A stretch of DNA of 7,610 nt from assembly GCA_022709925.1 (NCBI GenBank), contig JAKLHX010000051.1, positions 1 through 7,610 on the forward strand, written 5' to 3'. Positions within the stretch are counted from its first letter, which is position 1, and each line of letters starts with the position of its first letter. Positions 1 through 6,275 of the stretch are shown in pieces. The stretch comes from Candidatus Margulisiibacteriota bacterium (GTDB lineage: Bacteria; Margulisbacteria; WOR-1; JAKLHX01). A program made the translations under genes and the position numbers. The notes beneath the pieces are model-generated. The model was not told where the DNA came from and did not search any database. It saw nothing but the letters and a program-made list of their open reading frames with translations.

Positions 1-1212
1 AGCCTGCCGAAGGTAAGGTCCAGCGAACCGCTTATCCCCAGGGAAGCGATGCTTATGGTGGGTCTCAAGCGTCTTGAGAGGACTGAGGAGATAGAAAAAT
101 ACCAGTTCAGACGGCTTATTGCCTCATCAAAAAATGCGCACATAATTTACCGCAGCGATGACCGCTCGGAGAGGAGCCGTTTTGTGGAAGAATTATTGCT
201 GGAACAGGAGCGAACTTCAGCGCTTCCCGCCCGCCTTGCTACGCAAAGCGTTGCGGGCAGGCAGGGCTTCAGCACTTCAGCACTTCCGATCTTGACCGCG
301 GCCTTTAATATAAATCCGATACCCGGGAAAAATGTGATAAAGAAGACCGCGAGACAGGCGCAGTTCTTGAGGGGGTTTGAATATTCCCCGTCGGCAGTGA
401 ATACATATCTTACATGTCCCGCACAGTTCTACTACAGTTATGTTCTCCGGTTGCGGGAGCAGGATGATAAGCTGGAGCAGATCGAAGGGCGGGATATCGG
501 GACTTTTGTCCACGAGCTCCTTGAAGAGGCATATACGCCTTTTAAAGGGCAAAGACCGGTCCTTGATAAAAAGTTCTTGGCACTTCTCATGGCGGCGCTT
601 GAGCGCAAGTTCAGATCGGAGTTCTCAAGGCGGATAAGGGGCGGGGATTTTATGCTCCGTGAAACGCTTAAGGTCGCAATGGAAAGATTCATAGGTTGCG
701 AACGCGGACGCGACATCGAAGAGGTCCTTGAGCTTGAGAAAAAGTATAGGACAAAGATATCCGTCGGCGGTATAGATCTTGTAATGAAAGGGACCATAGA
801 CAGGATCGATCGGATGCGGTCCGGAGAGATAATGATCCTTGATTACAAAACAGGCGGTTCCGACATCAAGCCGTCGACAAAGATCGAGATCGTGTCCGGT
901 GCGGCAGGGGACAGGAGCGTCATAAAGAAAAAGGTCAAATCCCTTCAGCTTCCCATCTATATATCCCTGGTCTGCGAAAAATATGAGCTTGCTGTTTTGA
1001 ACCCCGCGCTGTATTCGATAAAAGACTCCGAACTTGTGAGCCTGTGGGAAGACAAACACGATGTGTCACAAAGAAAAGAGCTATACCATGCCTACATGGC
1101 CGCTTTGGATTCGGTCCTTTCCGAGATCATAGATCCTTCCAAAGATTTTGAACCCGATGAAAGCGATGGCCGCATCTGCTCCAACTGTCCGTTCAAGGCG
1201 ATGTGCAGGTAG
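1..1212 (+). CDS. addB: AddB/RexB-like helicase-nuclease subunit, C-terminal part (5' end outside window)
   Basis: The reading frame is open from base 1, so the gene starts upstream; the ATG at 49 is internal. Numbering from that Met, residues 113-386 form a RecB-family PD-(D/E)XK nuclease. Visible are GTFVHELLE (151-159, His155), the GTIDRID segment (Asp251), DYKTG (Asp265, Lys267) and QLPIY (300-304). Four cysteines, C123 and C377-x2-C380-x5-C386, match the arrangement that holds a 4Fe-4S cluster in AddB, so the nuclease is expected to be active. AddB works with AddA in resecting double-strand DNA ends for recombination; no addA partner is seen here. The region before the nuclease (1-50) fits the end of the helicase-like part. 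The linker at about 56-80 is interrupted by a 20-residue insertion, described separately. Other PD-(D/E)XK/helicase fusions remain possible, because only the C-terminus is in view. Confidence 0.8.
   Translation, partial: SLPKVRSSEPLIPREAMLMVGLKRLERTEEIEKYQFRRLIASSKNAHIIYRSDDRSERSRFVEELLLEQERTSALPARLATQSVAGRQGFSTSALPILTAAFNINPIPGKNVIKKTARQAQFLRGFEYSPSAVNTYLTCPAQFYYSYVLRLREQDDKLEQIEGRDIGTFVHELLEEAYTPFKGQRPVLDKKFLALLMAALERKFRSEFSRRIRGGDFMLRETLKVAMERFIGCERGRDIEEVLELEKKYRTKISVGGIDLVMKGTIDRIDRMRSGEIMILDYKTGGSDIKPSTKIEIVSGAAGDRSVIKKKVKSLQLPIYISLVCEKYELAVLNPALYSIKDSELVSLWEDKHDVSQRKELYHAYMAALDSVLSEIIDPSKDFEPDESDGRICSNCPFKAMCR
214..287. repeat. Palindromic in-frame insertion flanked by 14-nt direct repeats
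   Basis: Inside the addB-like gene, a 14-nt sequence at 214-227 recurs at 274-287 with one mismatch (acttcagcgcttcc versus acttcagcacttcc). The copies are exactly 60 nt apart, so both encode the peptide TSALP in the same frame. Between them lies a GC-rich inverted repeat: 229-234 (gcccgc) pairs with 253-258 (gcgggc), and an inner stem acgc/gcgt (241-244 with 248-251) closes on an AAA loop. GCAGG-type repeats follow on the right side. The unit therefore adds 20 codons without breaking the frame. It falls in the linker between the helicase-like part and the nuclease domain, where extra residues should be tolerated. Its form resembles the protein-embedded palindromic elements known from Rickettsia, but kinship is not claimed. 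Confidence 0.6.
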
Positions 1213-1252
1213 TAAAGTAAAAAGTAAGAAGTAAAAAGCTAAAAGTTGAAAA
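1213..1252. repeat. Degenerate 7-nt tandem repeat (TAAAAAG) between convergent genes
   Basis: Directly after the addB-like stop codon, the sequence steps in 7-nt units: a partial TAAAG, then TAAAAAG, TAAGAAG, TAAAAAG, CTAAAAG and TTGAAAA. Read on the minus strand this is a pyrimidine-rich, U-rich tail downstream of the gene ending at 1271. No hairpin precedes the T-rich stretch, so it is not called a terminator. The rest of the gap up to 1270 shows nothing else. Confidence 0.6.
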
Positions 1253-1270
1253 CACAGGCAAGTGAAAGAA

Positions 1271-2239
1271 CTAACGCCTGAAAACTATCTGCCCCGTTAC
1301 CGGAGCGTTGGCTTCATACTCGAGTGGTTTTCTGATGCAGAACGTCAGTTCAGTGCGCTCTTTGCTTATATTCCTTGAAGTAATATGTATGACCCTTTCG
1401 CCGTCTTTTGAGGGAAGTGTAATGGGCTTGAGGACCATGTCCAGACTTAGCGGGTCCCAGCCATAAGATCCAATAAAATCCCTGACCGCTTTTGCGACTG
1501 CCTGTGCGTTATACGGGAACTTTTCAGGGTGGACGATATTAAATCCGAAGGAACAATTTCTGTCGGGATGGTTCTCGCGGTGTTCGAATGCAATTGGGAT
1601 GGGGAAGGGGAGGACATTGGCTGCCGGCACATCAGAGGGAAGTTCAATCGCAGCCAGCTCACCAAGATCGCGTATTGATCCTTCAAACAGAGATCCGTTC
1701 GTGCAATGATTCATCTCATCCAATATATTTATTGTTGTATTTGTAAAAGTTGCAGCATGTGGCAACCCTGATTCGGCTAACAGTCTTGCAAGACAAACAA
1801 AATTAGCGAAGATCATAGGCATGAATGACCTCCCCTTGTTTTTAAACATCCTTACACTTGATTTTCCATTTGCTCCGATATCAGGTATCAAAGAGATATA
1901 CGGGTCATCTTTGTCCGTGTCCATCATCCCTCGAAAAAGAGTGCTTTCCGGGGTTATTTCTTCAAAAGTTGCCTTGACTTGAGGAAATGGGATCGCGAAA
2001 TGAGTGAGCAGTTCGTGTTGCGGCCCGTAGCCGATATCGAGCAATGGCCGATCGATCCTAATATTGAATAGTGATGCGGTCTGGTTGTCGTCGTCTTTTT
2101 CATTGCGCATTTCCGCAAATACGGCATTGAGCTCGGCAGGGCTTGCCGGTCTTGGCCGTTCCATCCCGTGCCGCCACAGGGATATCCGGGTGATCCCGCT
2201 GGGAGGGATGTGTCTTGATGTTGTACTGCTTATTTTCAT
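1271..2239 (-). CDS. Uncharacterised protein, long member of a tandem paralogue pair
   Basis: I do not recognise this 322-residue protein. It has no signal peptide or membrane segment and appears cytosolic. Its first 200 residues are colinear with the product of the gene just upstream: RHIPPSGITRISLWRHG (9-25), SLFNIRID (56-63), a helix-like block ending AESGLP (139-160) and IRDLGELA (189-196) all have counterparts there. Residues 201-322 have no counterpart and form an extra C-terminal region with alternating hydrophobic, probably beta-rich stretches. The frame is open back to an ATG at 2284, but I chose ATG 2239. It lies 4 nt after the upstream stop codon (TGA at 2246-2244) and follows AGGA at about 10-nt spacing, which suggests translational coupling. 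The longer start would overlap the neighbour by about 40 nt. The gene is second of two in a minus-strand operon, convergent with the addB-like gene. Confidence 0.75.
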   Translation of the reverse strand: MKISSTTSRHIPPSGITRISLWRHGMERPRPASPAELNAVFAEMRNEKDDDNQTASLFNIRIDRPLLDIGYGPQHELLTHFAIPFPQVKATFEEITPESTLFRGMMDTDKDDPYISLIPDIGANGKSSVRMFKNKGRSFMPMIFANFVCLARLLAESGLPHAATFTNTTINILDEMNHCTNGSLFEGSIRDLGELAAIELPSDVPAANVLPFPIPIAFEHRENHPDRNCSFGFNIVHPEKFPYNAQAVAKAVRDFIGSYGWDPLSLDMVLKPITLPSKDGERVIHITSRNISKERTELTFCIRKPLEYEANAPVTGQIVFRR

Positions 2240-2243
2240 TTTT

Positions 2244-2900
2244 TCAGCTTCCTGTGGCTGTCCCGTCATTCCCGAGGATCTCATCGGAAAGGGCTTTGTG
2301 AGCCAGGTCCGAGAAAGTGATTATTGGCCCGGGATCATACGGGGATCTTGTAAGGCGATGAAGGTCGAATTCCATAGAAGGATGCATCCTTGTCCATGGG
2401 GGGAGGCCGTTCTTCACGAAAAACCTGGCTATCCGTATGAGCCCGTCGAATATTGCAGGTTGATATTTATTCCCAAGAGAATATATCAGCGAATTGGTCG
2501 CGGAGATCATGATCCTTGCCGAGCCGGTCTTTGATATCTCCGTATCTCCGGTGAATTTGTGTCCGGAATTGAAAGGCGCGTGTATGTCAAGATGATTGGC
2601 TCTTTCGTTGTTTTCAAGGGTGATCAGCCCTAGGTAGAGAATATCGTCTTCAATCGATATGTTGAACAGGGATTTTTTTCTCCCGAGTTCGGATATGACC
2701 TTTCTCGTTTCAAACAGGTTCGGACGGGAGAAATCCTTGTCCCCGGTCCTCCATAGCAATACTCCCGATATTCCCGATGCCGGGATCGTCCTCAGCTCCG
2801 ATATGGTCCTGTCCCGGACGATCCGGAGCGAGCCGACAACAGCTGCCTGTGCGTAAGCTTTCCCTGATATATTTGTGCCGAATATCCGCAGATTTCCCAA
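2244..2900 (-). CDS. Uncharacterised protein, short member of a tandem paralogue pair
   Basis: This 218-residue protein is not recognised. It starts with TTG at 2900, preceded by a strong Shine-Dalgarno AGAGGGG on the minus strand with about 7 nt spacing, which decides the start. Conserved blocks shared with the next gene's product are RTIPASGISGVLLWRTG (37-53, 10 of 17 identical), SLFNISIE (77-84), a hydrophobic helix-like block ending FFVKNGLP (146-167, 8 of 22 identical) and FSDLAHKA (196-203). From GLP to the DL pair the two proteins align without a gap. The short protein ends where the long one begins its extra C-terminal region, so it may be a one-domain version. There are no obvious catalytic motifs, cysteine clusters or membrane segments. 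It is the first gene of the two-gene operon and is divergent from rmuC across 73 bp. Confidence 0.75.
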   Translation of the reverse strand: MGNLRIFGTNISGKAYAQAAVVGSLRIVRDRTISELRTIPASGISGVLLWRTGDKDFSRPNLFETRKVISELGRKKSLFNISIEDDILYLGLITLENNERANHLDIHAPFNSGHKFTGDTEISKTGSARIMISATNSLIYSLGNKYQPAIFDGLIRIARFFVKNGLPPWTRMHPSMEFDLHRLTRSPYDPGPIITFSDLAHKALSDEILGNDGTATGS

Positions 2901-2955
2901 TTATTTGCCCCTCTATATATACATCGCGCAGAATACGGGATGATTTCAGCTTTCG

Positions 2956-2964
2956 TGGTAGAAT
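2956..2964 (+). promoter_or_regulatory. Possible extended -10 promoter for rmuC
   Basis: The sequence TGGTAGAAT fits an extended -10 element (TGn followed by TAGAAT). No convincing -35 hexamer lies 16-18 bp upstream, which extended -10 promoters can do without. Transcription would start about 7 nt downstream, within a few bases of the rmuC ATG at 2974, so the message could be leaderless. No Shine-Dalgarno is visible before that ATG. Confidence 0.4.
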
Positions 2965-2973
2965 ATAGTACAA

Positions 2974-4101
2974 ATGCTTTATGTAATATCTTTTATCATC
3001 GGTGTCGTTTTCGGCGCTGCCGTAGTTTTTATATTAAACCGCGCGCAGATGGGTCAGGTAAAGGATTCTTTCAAGGCCATTTCTTCGGACGTGCTTTCAA
3101 AACACGCGCAGGACTTTCTTGTCCTGGCAAAAGAGACGCTTGCCGCGCAGACACAAACCGGCGAGAACGCTCTTGAGAACAAGAAAAAGCTCATAGACCA
3201 GACGCTTTCCAATATGAAAGAAGACCTCGTCAAGGTTGGCGATCTGATGAAGATGCTTGAAAAAGACAGGGAGAACAAATTTGGGGAGATCAGCACTCAG
3301 CTGAAGTTCACAGTCGAGCAGACCTCAAAACTCCAGGACACAACGAACAAGCTCCAGAGCGTTCTCGCGAGCACAAAAGCAAGAGGGCAGTGGGGAGAGA
3401 GGATGGCGGAGGATGTTCTCCGTTTGGCCGGTTTTGTGGAAGGCATAAATTACAAAAAACAAAAAGCGCTGGAATTCGGTGCGAAAAGGCCGGATTATTC
3501 ATTCCTTTTACCGCAGGGGCAGATAGTGAACATGGACGTGAAATTCCCGTTGAACAGCTATCTTCAATATGTGGCTTCGGAAAGCGAGAACGACAAAAAA
3601 TCCTATAAAGAACAATTTTTGAAGGATGTGAAAAGCCGTATAAAAGAAGTGACAACGCGCGATTATATAAATCCCGAGGACAATACCGTCGATTATGTTA
3701 TCGTTTTTGTCCCGAACGAGCAGGTGTATGCTTTTATAAACGAATCTGACGCCTCCATACTGGACGAAGCGCTCAAGAATAAGGTCATTTTCTGCTCTCC
3801 GCTCACTCTTTACGCTATACTTGCCGTGATAAGGCAGGCAATGGACAACTTCAAACTGGAAAAGACTGCGTCAGAGATGTCCGGGCTTCTCGGGGCGTTC
3901 TATAAGCAATGGACCGCTTTCACAAAGTCTATGGAAAAAATGGGGAAGAACTTGGACGATGCTCAAAAAGAATATCAAAACCTGGTCACCACAAGACGCA
4001 ACCAGCTTGAGCGCCCGCTAAAGAAGATAGAAGACCTGCGCGTGCACAAGGGGATCCCCCTGGCGATGGAAGATAACGGCACAAAAGAACTGTCGGACTG
4101 A
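2974..4101 (+). CDS. rmuC: RmuC family protein (DNA recombination protein)
   Basis: This 375-residue protein has the RmuC layout. An N-terminal membrane anchor (about 2-22) comes first, then a charged coiled-coil stretch (about 28-135). The conserved core follows, with GQWGE (138-142), RPDYSF (172-177), NMDVKFP (186-192) and VIVFVPNEQVY (242-252). The Asp174 and Asp188-x-Lys190 arrangement fits the PD-(D/E)XK-like nuclease fold assigned to the family. RmuC limits inversions and other rearrangements at short inverted repeats in E. coli; its biochemical activity is not settled. The protein is shorter than E. coli RmuC, mainly through a shorter coiled coil. The ATG at 2974 is the only sensible start: an in-frame TAG lies 15 nt upstream and the membrane anchor begins at once. 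No ribosome binding site is visible. The gene stands alone or leads the two genes downstream. Confidence 0.93.
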   Translation: MLYVISFIIGVVFGAAVVFILNRAQMGQVKDSFKAISSDVLSKHAQDFLVLAKETLAAQTQTGENALENKKKLIDQTLSNMKEDLVKVGDLMKMLEKDRENKFGEISTQLKFTVEQTSKLQDTTNKLQSVLASTKARGQWGERMAEDVLRLAGFVEGINYKKQKALEFGAKRPDYSFLLPQGQIVNMDVKFPLNSYLQYVASESENDKKSYKEQFLKDVKSRIKEVTTRDYINPEDNTVDYVIVFVPNEQVYAFINESDASILDEALKNKVIFCSPLTLYAILAVIRQAMDNFKLEKTASEMSGLLGAFYKQWTAFTKSMEKMGKNLDDAQKEYQNLVTTRRNQLERPLKKIEDLRVHKGIPLAMEDNGTKELSD

Positions 4102-4167
4102 AAACCCCAACTTTTTGTGAAATTTTCTAAAAAACCTGTCGATAGTGATTTGTATATTATTTTTATA

Positions 4168-4173
4168 AAGGAG
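4168..4173 (+). promoter_or_regulatory. Shine-Dalgarno AAGGAG deciding the start at 4186
   Basis: AAGGAG lies 12 nt before the ATG at 4186. The spacing is long, but it is the only good site in the region, and it argues against the upstream in-frame GTG at 4117, which has none. The AT-rich stretch just before it (about 4150-4168) could hold a -10 element, but no -35 is convincing. Confidence 0.5.
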
Positions 4174-4185
4174 AATCATTATTTA

Positions 4186-4656
4186 ATGAGAGTATATATG
4201 GGGCTGCGGAACAGTAGTGTGGCTGTCAATTCGATTGGCCGGTCTGCCACACAGTTAAGAAGCGATTTTACGCGCATTACAAGAGAACATGTTCAGATGA
4301 TAAGAGGCCTGTCCAAAAATGTTGCCGCAAACATAAGACCTTCTAAAAACTGTGTCAGCGTGCCACAAACGTTATTTGCAGAAGCGCTCAGGCAGCTTTC
4401 TCCTGAAAGCAGGGCGATCCCGTCAGGCAATACCGGTATTTTTTCGGCCAGACCAGTAACTACTTTAAGCGGTTTGAATCGTCTGCTGGCCGAATGTCTC
4501 GAAAAACCGGGATTCCTTGCTAAATCATGGCTTGTCGAACATTCCGGAGCATTAAACATATATTTTCAGGCTATTAATCTGCATGAAGTCGGGGATGTTG
4601 TCGGAGTGATCGTTCCTCTTGATGTTGCCGTTTCGGATAGGATCACGGTAAAATAA
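4186..4656 (+). CDS. Uncharacterised 156-residue protein coupled to a mutarotase-like gene
   Basis: I do not recognise this protein. It starts with MRVYMGLRNSSV; a second ATG at 4198 is possible. The first two thirds are basic and rich in Ser, Arg and Asn. The last 40 residues are hydrophobic and read like a small beta-rich domain (ALNIYFQAINLHEV, then VVGVIVPLDVAV), ending in RITVK. There are two cysteines, no signal peptide, no clear membrane helix and no known motif. The stop TAA overlaps the ATG of the aldose-epimerase-like gene by one base (TAATG), so the two are probably translated together. The frame extends upstream to a GTG at 4117 without a ribosome binding site, and that start is disfavoured. 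The reality of the gene rests on the coupling, the Shine-Dalgarno and the uninterrupted frame. Confidence 0.65.
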   Translation: MRVYMGLRNSSVAVNSIGRSATQLRSDFTRITREHVQMIRGLSKNVAANIRPSKNCVSVPQTLFAEALRQLSPESRAIPSGNTGIFSARPVTTLSGLNRLLAECLEKPGFLAKSWLVEHSGALNIYFQAINLHEVGDVVGVIVPLDVAVSDRITVK

Positions 4657-5783
4657 TGGCACTTCAAGGGGTAAGAGCTATAAAATTCGGGGATCAAACC
4701 AAGGCCTATAGGCTTGGAGCTCCGGTATCTGGATCTAGAGGCATAACCCAACTTCTTGTTTCAGCCCGCGGGATGAATGTTTTTTCTGAAAAGGGTTTTC
4801 TTCGAGACCGTTCAACTGAACTCCTCCTCACAAAGCCCAGGTCGGAGGATTCTATTGCATGCATGGAAGCGAACCCTATAAATCATTTTTCCCAGGGATT
4901 TGCGGCGTTGCTTGCTCCGTTCGCTAACAGGCTTCCGGGAAATGATATGAGGCACGGTTCCCAGAAAGTGTTCTGGGGAGGGGAGTGCAGCCGTATCCCT
5001 GTTAATTTTCCTCAGGAAGGGCTTTCCATACATGGGCTTATATACAATAGCGAATATGGGAATATTGGAATGGATTTTGACGGTGTGACCGCTGTATTAA
5101 GAGGCACAACATATGTTCCAAAAGATGCCTGGTTCTCTAAACTGAAAATTGATACCGTTACCAGTCTGTCCGAGGGTGTTAGGGGGCGGACCGTAACAGT
5201 TGAAAATATCGGTAAAGAATGCGCGCCTGTAGGGGTAGGGGAACATCCTGATTTCAAGATACCTAAAGGACAGCCGAGAGAAGAAGTCCGCCTGCGCATA
5301 CCCGCCAGGTTTATAGTAAGGTCCGGAGCTGATATGCTGCCTGATTTCAAATACGGCTCCCCGATCGTAGATGTGAGAGCTTCAGAACTTAAAGGCTTGT
5401 TCGTTGATGATGTAAAAGAACGCAAACTTGGGAGCCTTAGTCTGGATCATTGTTTTGCCGGGCTTGATACTCCGGGTAATCTGGGAGAGATATCCATGAT
5501 GATAGAATATCCGCAGCTCAGGTGGGGGGTAAGGATATCCGCTTTCGCGACAGGCGCGGTCAATGCTATCCAGGTGTATTCTCCGACAGACCCGTCTCTT
5601 CCGGCGTATGGGTCTGTAGCCGTAGAATTCCAAACGAACTTTGCCGATCCTTTCAATCCTATGTGGGCCAAATATTCTCCGCTCTCATATGTGCCCAACA
5701 TGACTATGCCTTCAGGTATGCACATACTTGCTCCCGGGGAAAAGATGACCTGGGGAGTCCGGCATTCGGTGTACAGCTGGTAA
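4656..5783 (+). CDS. Aldose 1-epimerase (galactose mutarotase)-like protein
   Basis: This 375-residue protein matches the GalM fold family, cytosolic beta-sandwich enzymes that interconvert alpha and beta anomers of sugars. Family landmarks are in order: LAPFANRL (86-93) with the Asn-Arg pair, SIHGLIYN (124-131) with His126, GEHPDFKIP (195-203) with His197, LDHCFAGL (263-270) with Asp264, VAVEFQTNF (321-329) with Glu324, and the closing LAPGEKMTWGV (358-368). His197 and Glu324 fit the catalytic base and acid, and His126 and Asp264 the substrate-binding pair, so activity is plausible. It is somewhat longer than typical GalM, with an unusual first 70 residues. The sugar cannot be told from sequence, and hexose-6-phosphate epimerases of the same fold remain possible, so no symbol is given. 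ATG 4656 overlaps the upstream stop codon; there is little Shine-Dalgarno signal, as expected for coupled translation. Confidence 0.85.
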   Translation: MALQGVRAIKFGDQTKAYRLGAPVSGSRGITQLLVSARGMNVFSEKGFLRDRSTELLLTKPRSEDSIACMEANPINHFSQGFAALLAPFANRLPGNDMRHGSQKVFWGGECSRIPVNFPQEGLSIHGLIYNSEYGNIGMDFDGVTAVLRGTTYVPKDAWFSKLKIDTVTSLSEGVRGRTVTVENIGKECAPVGVGEHPDFKIPKGQPREEVRLRIPARFIVRSGADMLPDFKYGSPIVDVRASELKGLFVDDVKERKLGSLSLDHCFAGLDTPGNLGEISMMIEYPQLRWGVRISAFATGAVNAIQVYSPTDPSLPAYGSVAVEFQTNFADPFNPMWAKYSPLSYVPNMTMPSGMHILAPGEKMTWGVRHSVYSW

Positions 5784-5794
5784 AAACTTCCCGA

Positions 5795-5822
5795 TTGATA
5801 TCTTCGTATTTTGATGTATAAT
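5795..5822 (+). promoter_or_regulatory. Sigma-70-type promoter of the osmC-like gene
   Basis: TTGATA (5795-5800) and a perfect TATAAT (5817-5822) are separated by 16 bp. The expected start of transcription is near 5829, giving a leader of about 23 nt before the ATG at 5852. This makes the downstream gene its own transcription unit rather than part of the preceding pair. Confidence 0.75.
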
Positions 5823-5851
5823 CTTACTCAAAACGCTATGGAGGTATCCTT

Positions 5852-6235
5852 ATGTATAAAGTACAGGTCAAGAACAAAGGCAAGTCCGAAGTATATGTAA
5901 AATCCCAAAGCGGAGAATTCACCGTGGACACCGATGCCAAGACCGCGGTTGCGCCGCTCGACACTCTTCTTGCCGCTCTCGGCTCATGTATGAGCTTCTA
6001 CATAAGAAAATTCGCTCAATCGGCCAATATTCAAATGGACCTTTTCACATTAGACGTGGAGGCTGATCTTGTATCGGACAAAGGTTACCGCTTCAAAGAT
6101 ATAAAGGTGTCTATAGATCTTGACGGGGCCGTGATCGACGACATAAAGAAACAATCACTGGTGCAGTTCGTCAAGAACTGTCCCGTTCACAATACCTTGA
6201 GGAACATGCCGGAGATAGACATAAAGGTCGTTTGA
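5852..6235 (+). CDS. OsmC-family protein (YhfA-like)
   Basis: This 127-residue protein is a compact OsmC/Ohr-superfamily member, the size of YhfA-type proteins. OsmC and Ohr reduce organic and fatty-acid hydroperoxides with a pair of thiols; many YhfA-like members have no proven activity. The two family cysteines are present: Cys46 in APLDTLLAALGSC (34-46), at the start of the central helix, and Cys110 in NCPVHNTL (109-116). The catalytic arginine of Ohr proteins is not evident in the N-terminal strand region, so peroxidase activity is uncertain. The start is firm: GGAGGT at 5840-5845 lies 6 nt before the ATG, and a strong promoter lies just upstream. It is monocistronic and convergent with prmC. 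Confidence 0.88.
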   Translation: MYKVQVKNKGKSEVYVKSQSGEFTVDTDAKTAVAPLDTLLAALGSCMSFYIRKFAQSANIQMDLFTLDVEADLVSDKGYRFKDIKVSIDLDGAVIDDIKKQSLVQFVKNCPVHNTLRNMPEIDIKVV

Positions 6236-6237
6236 AT

Positions 6238-6267
6238 GTCATTGCGAGAAGCTCTGCTCGCAATGAC
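6238..6267. repeat. Perfect 11-bp inverted repeat between convergent genes
   Basis: GTCATTGCGAG (6238-6248) and its exact complement CTCGCAATGAC (6257-6267) enclose an 8-nt loop. It starts 2 nt after the osmC-like stop codon and fills most of the 40-bp gap to the prmC stop. No T-run follows on either strand, so it is not a canonical intrinsic terminator, although the stem could still stabilise 3' ends or hold back read-through. The GTCATTGCGAG arm resembles dispersed REP-like palindromes that I recall from many uncultivated bacterial genomes. Confidence 0.8.
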
Positions 6268-6275
6268 GCGAGGAC

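Noticed and set aside
438..1059. Long open frames antisense to the addB-like gene
   Set aside because: They lie opposite strongly conserved nuclease motifs, have no ribosome binding sites and encode no recognisable protein.
2240..2284. Upstream ATG (2284) for the long paralogue
   Set aside because: It would overlap the upstream gene by about 40 nt and lengthen the protein past the point where the paralogues align; the ATG at 2239 sits right after the stop codon behind AGGA.
2064..2534. Plus-strand open frame of 156 codons across the paralogue junction
   Set aside because: It runs antisense over both paralogues, whose alignment to each other supports the minus strand. It has no convincing start site.
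4117..4185. GTG start at 4117 for the small unknown gene
   Set aside because: No Shine-Dalgarno precedes it, whereas AAGGAG lies before the ATG at 4186. The extra 23 residues look like translated leader.
5012..5725. Several open frames antisense to the mutarotase-like gene
   Set aside because: The sense strand carries the conserved active-site motifs throughout; the antisense products look like composition by-products.
6238..6267. Intrinsic terminator for the osmC-like gene and prmC
   Set aside because: The stem is strong, but no run of T follows in either direction; it is reported as a repeat instead.
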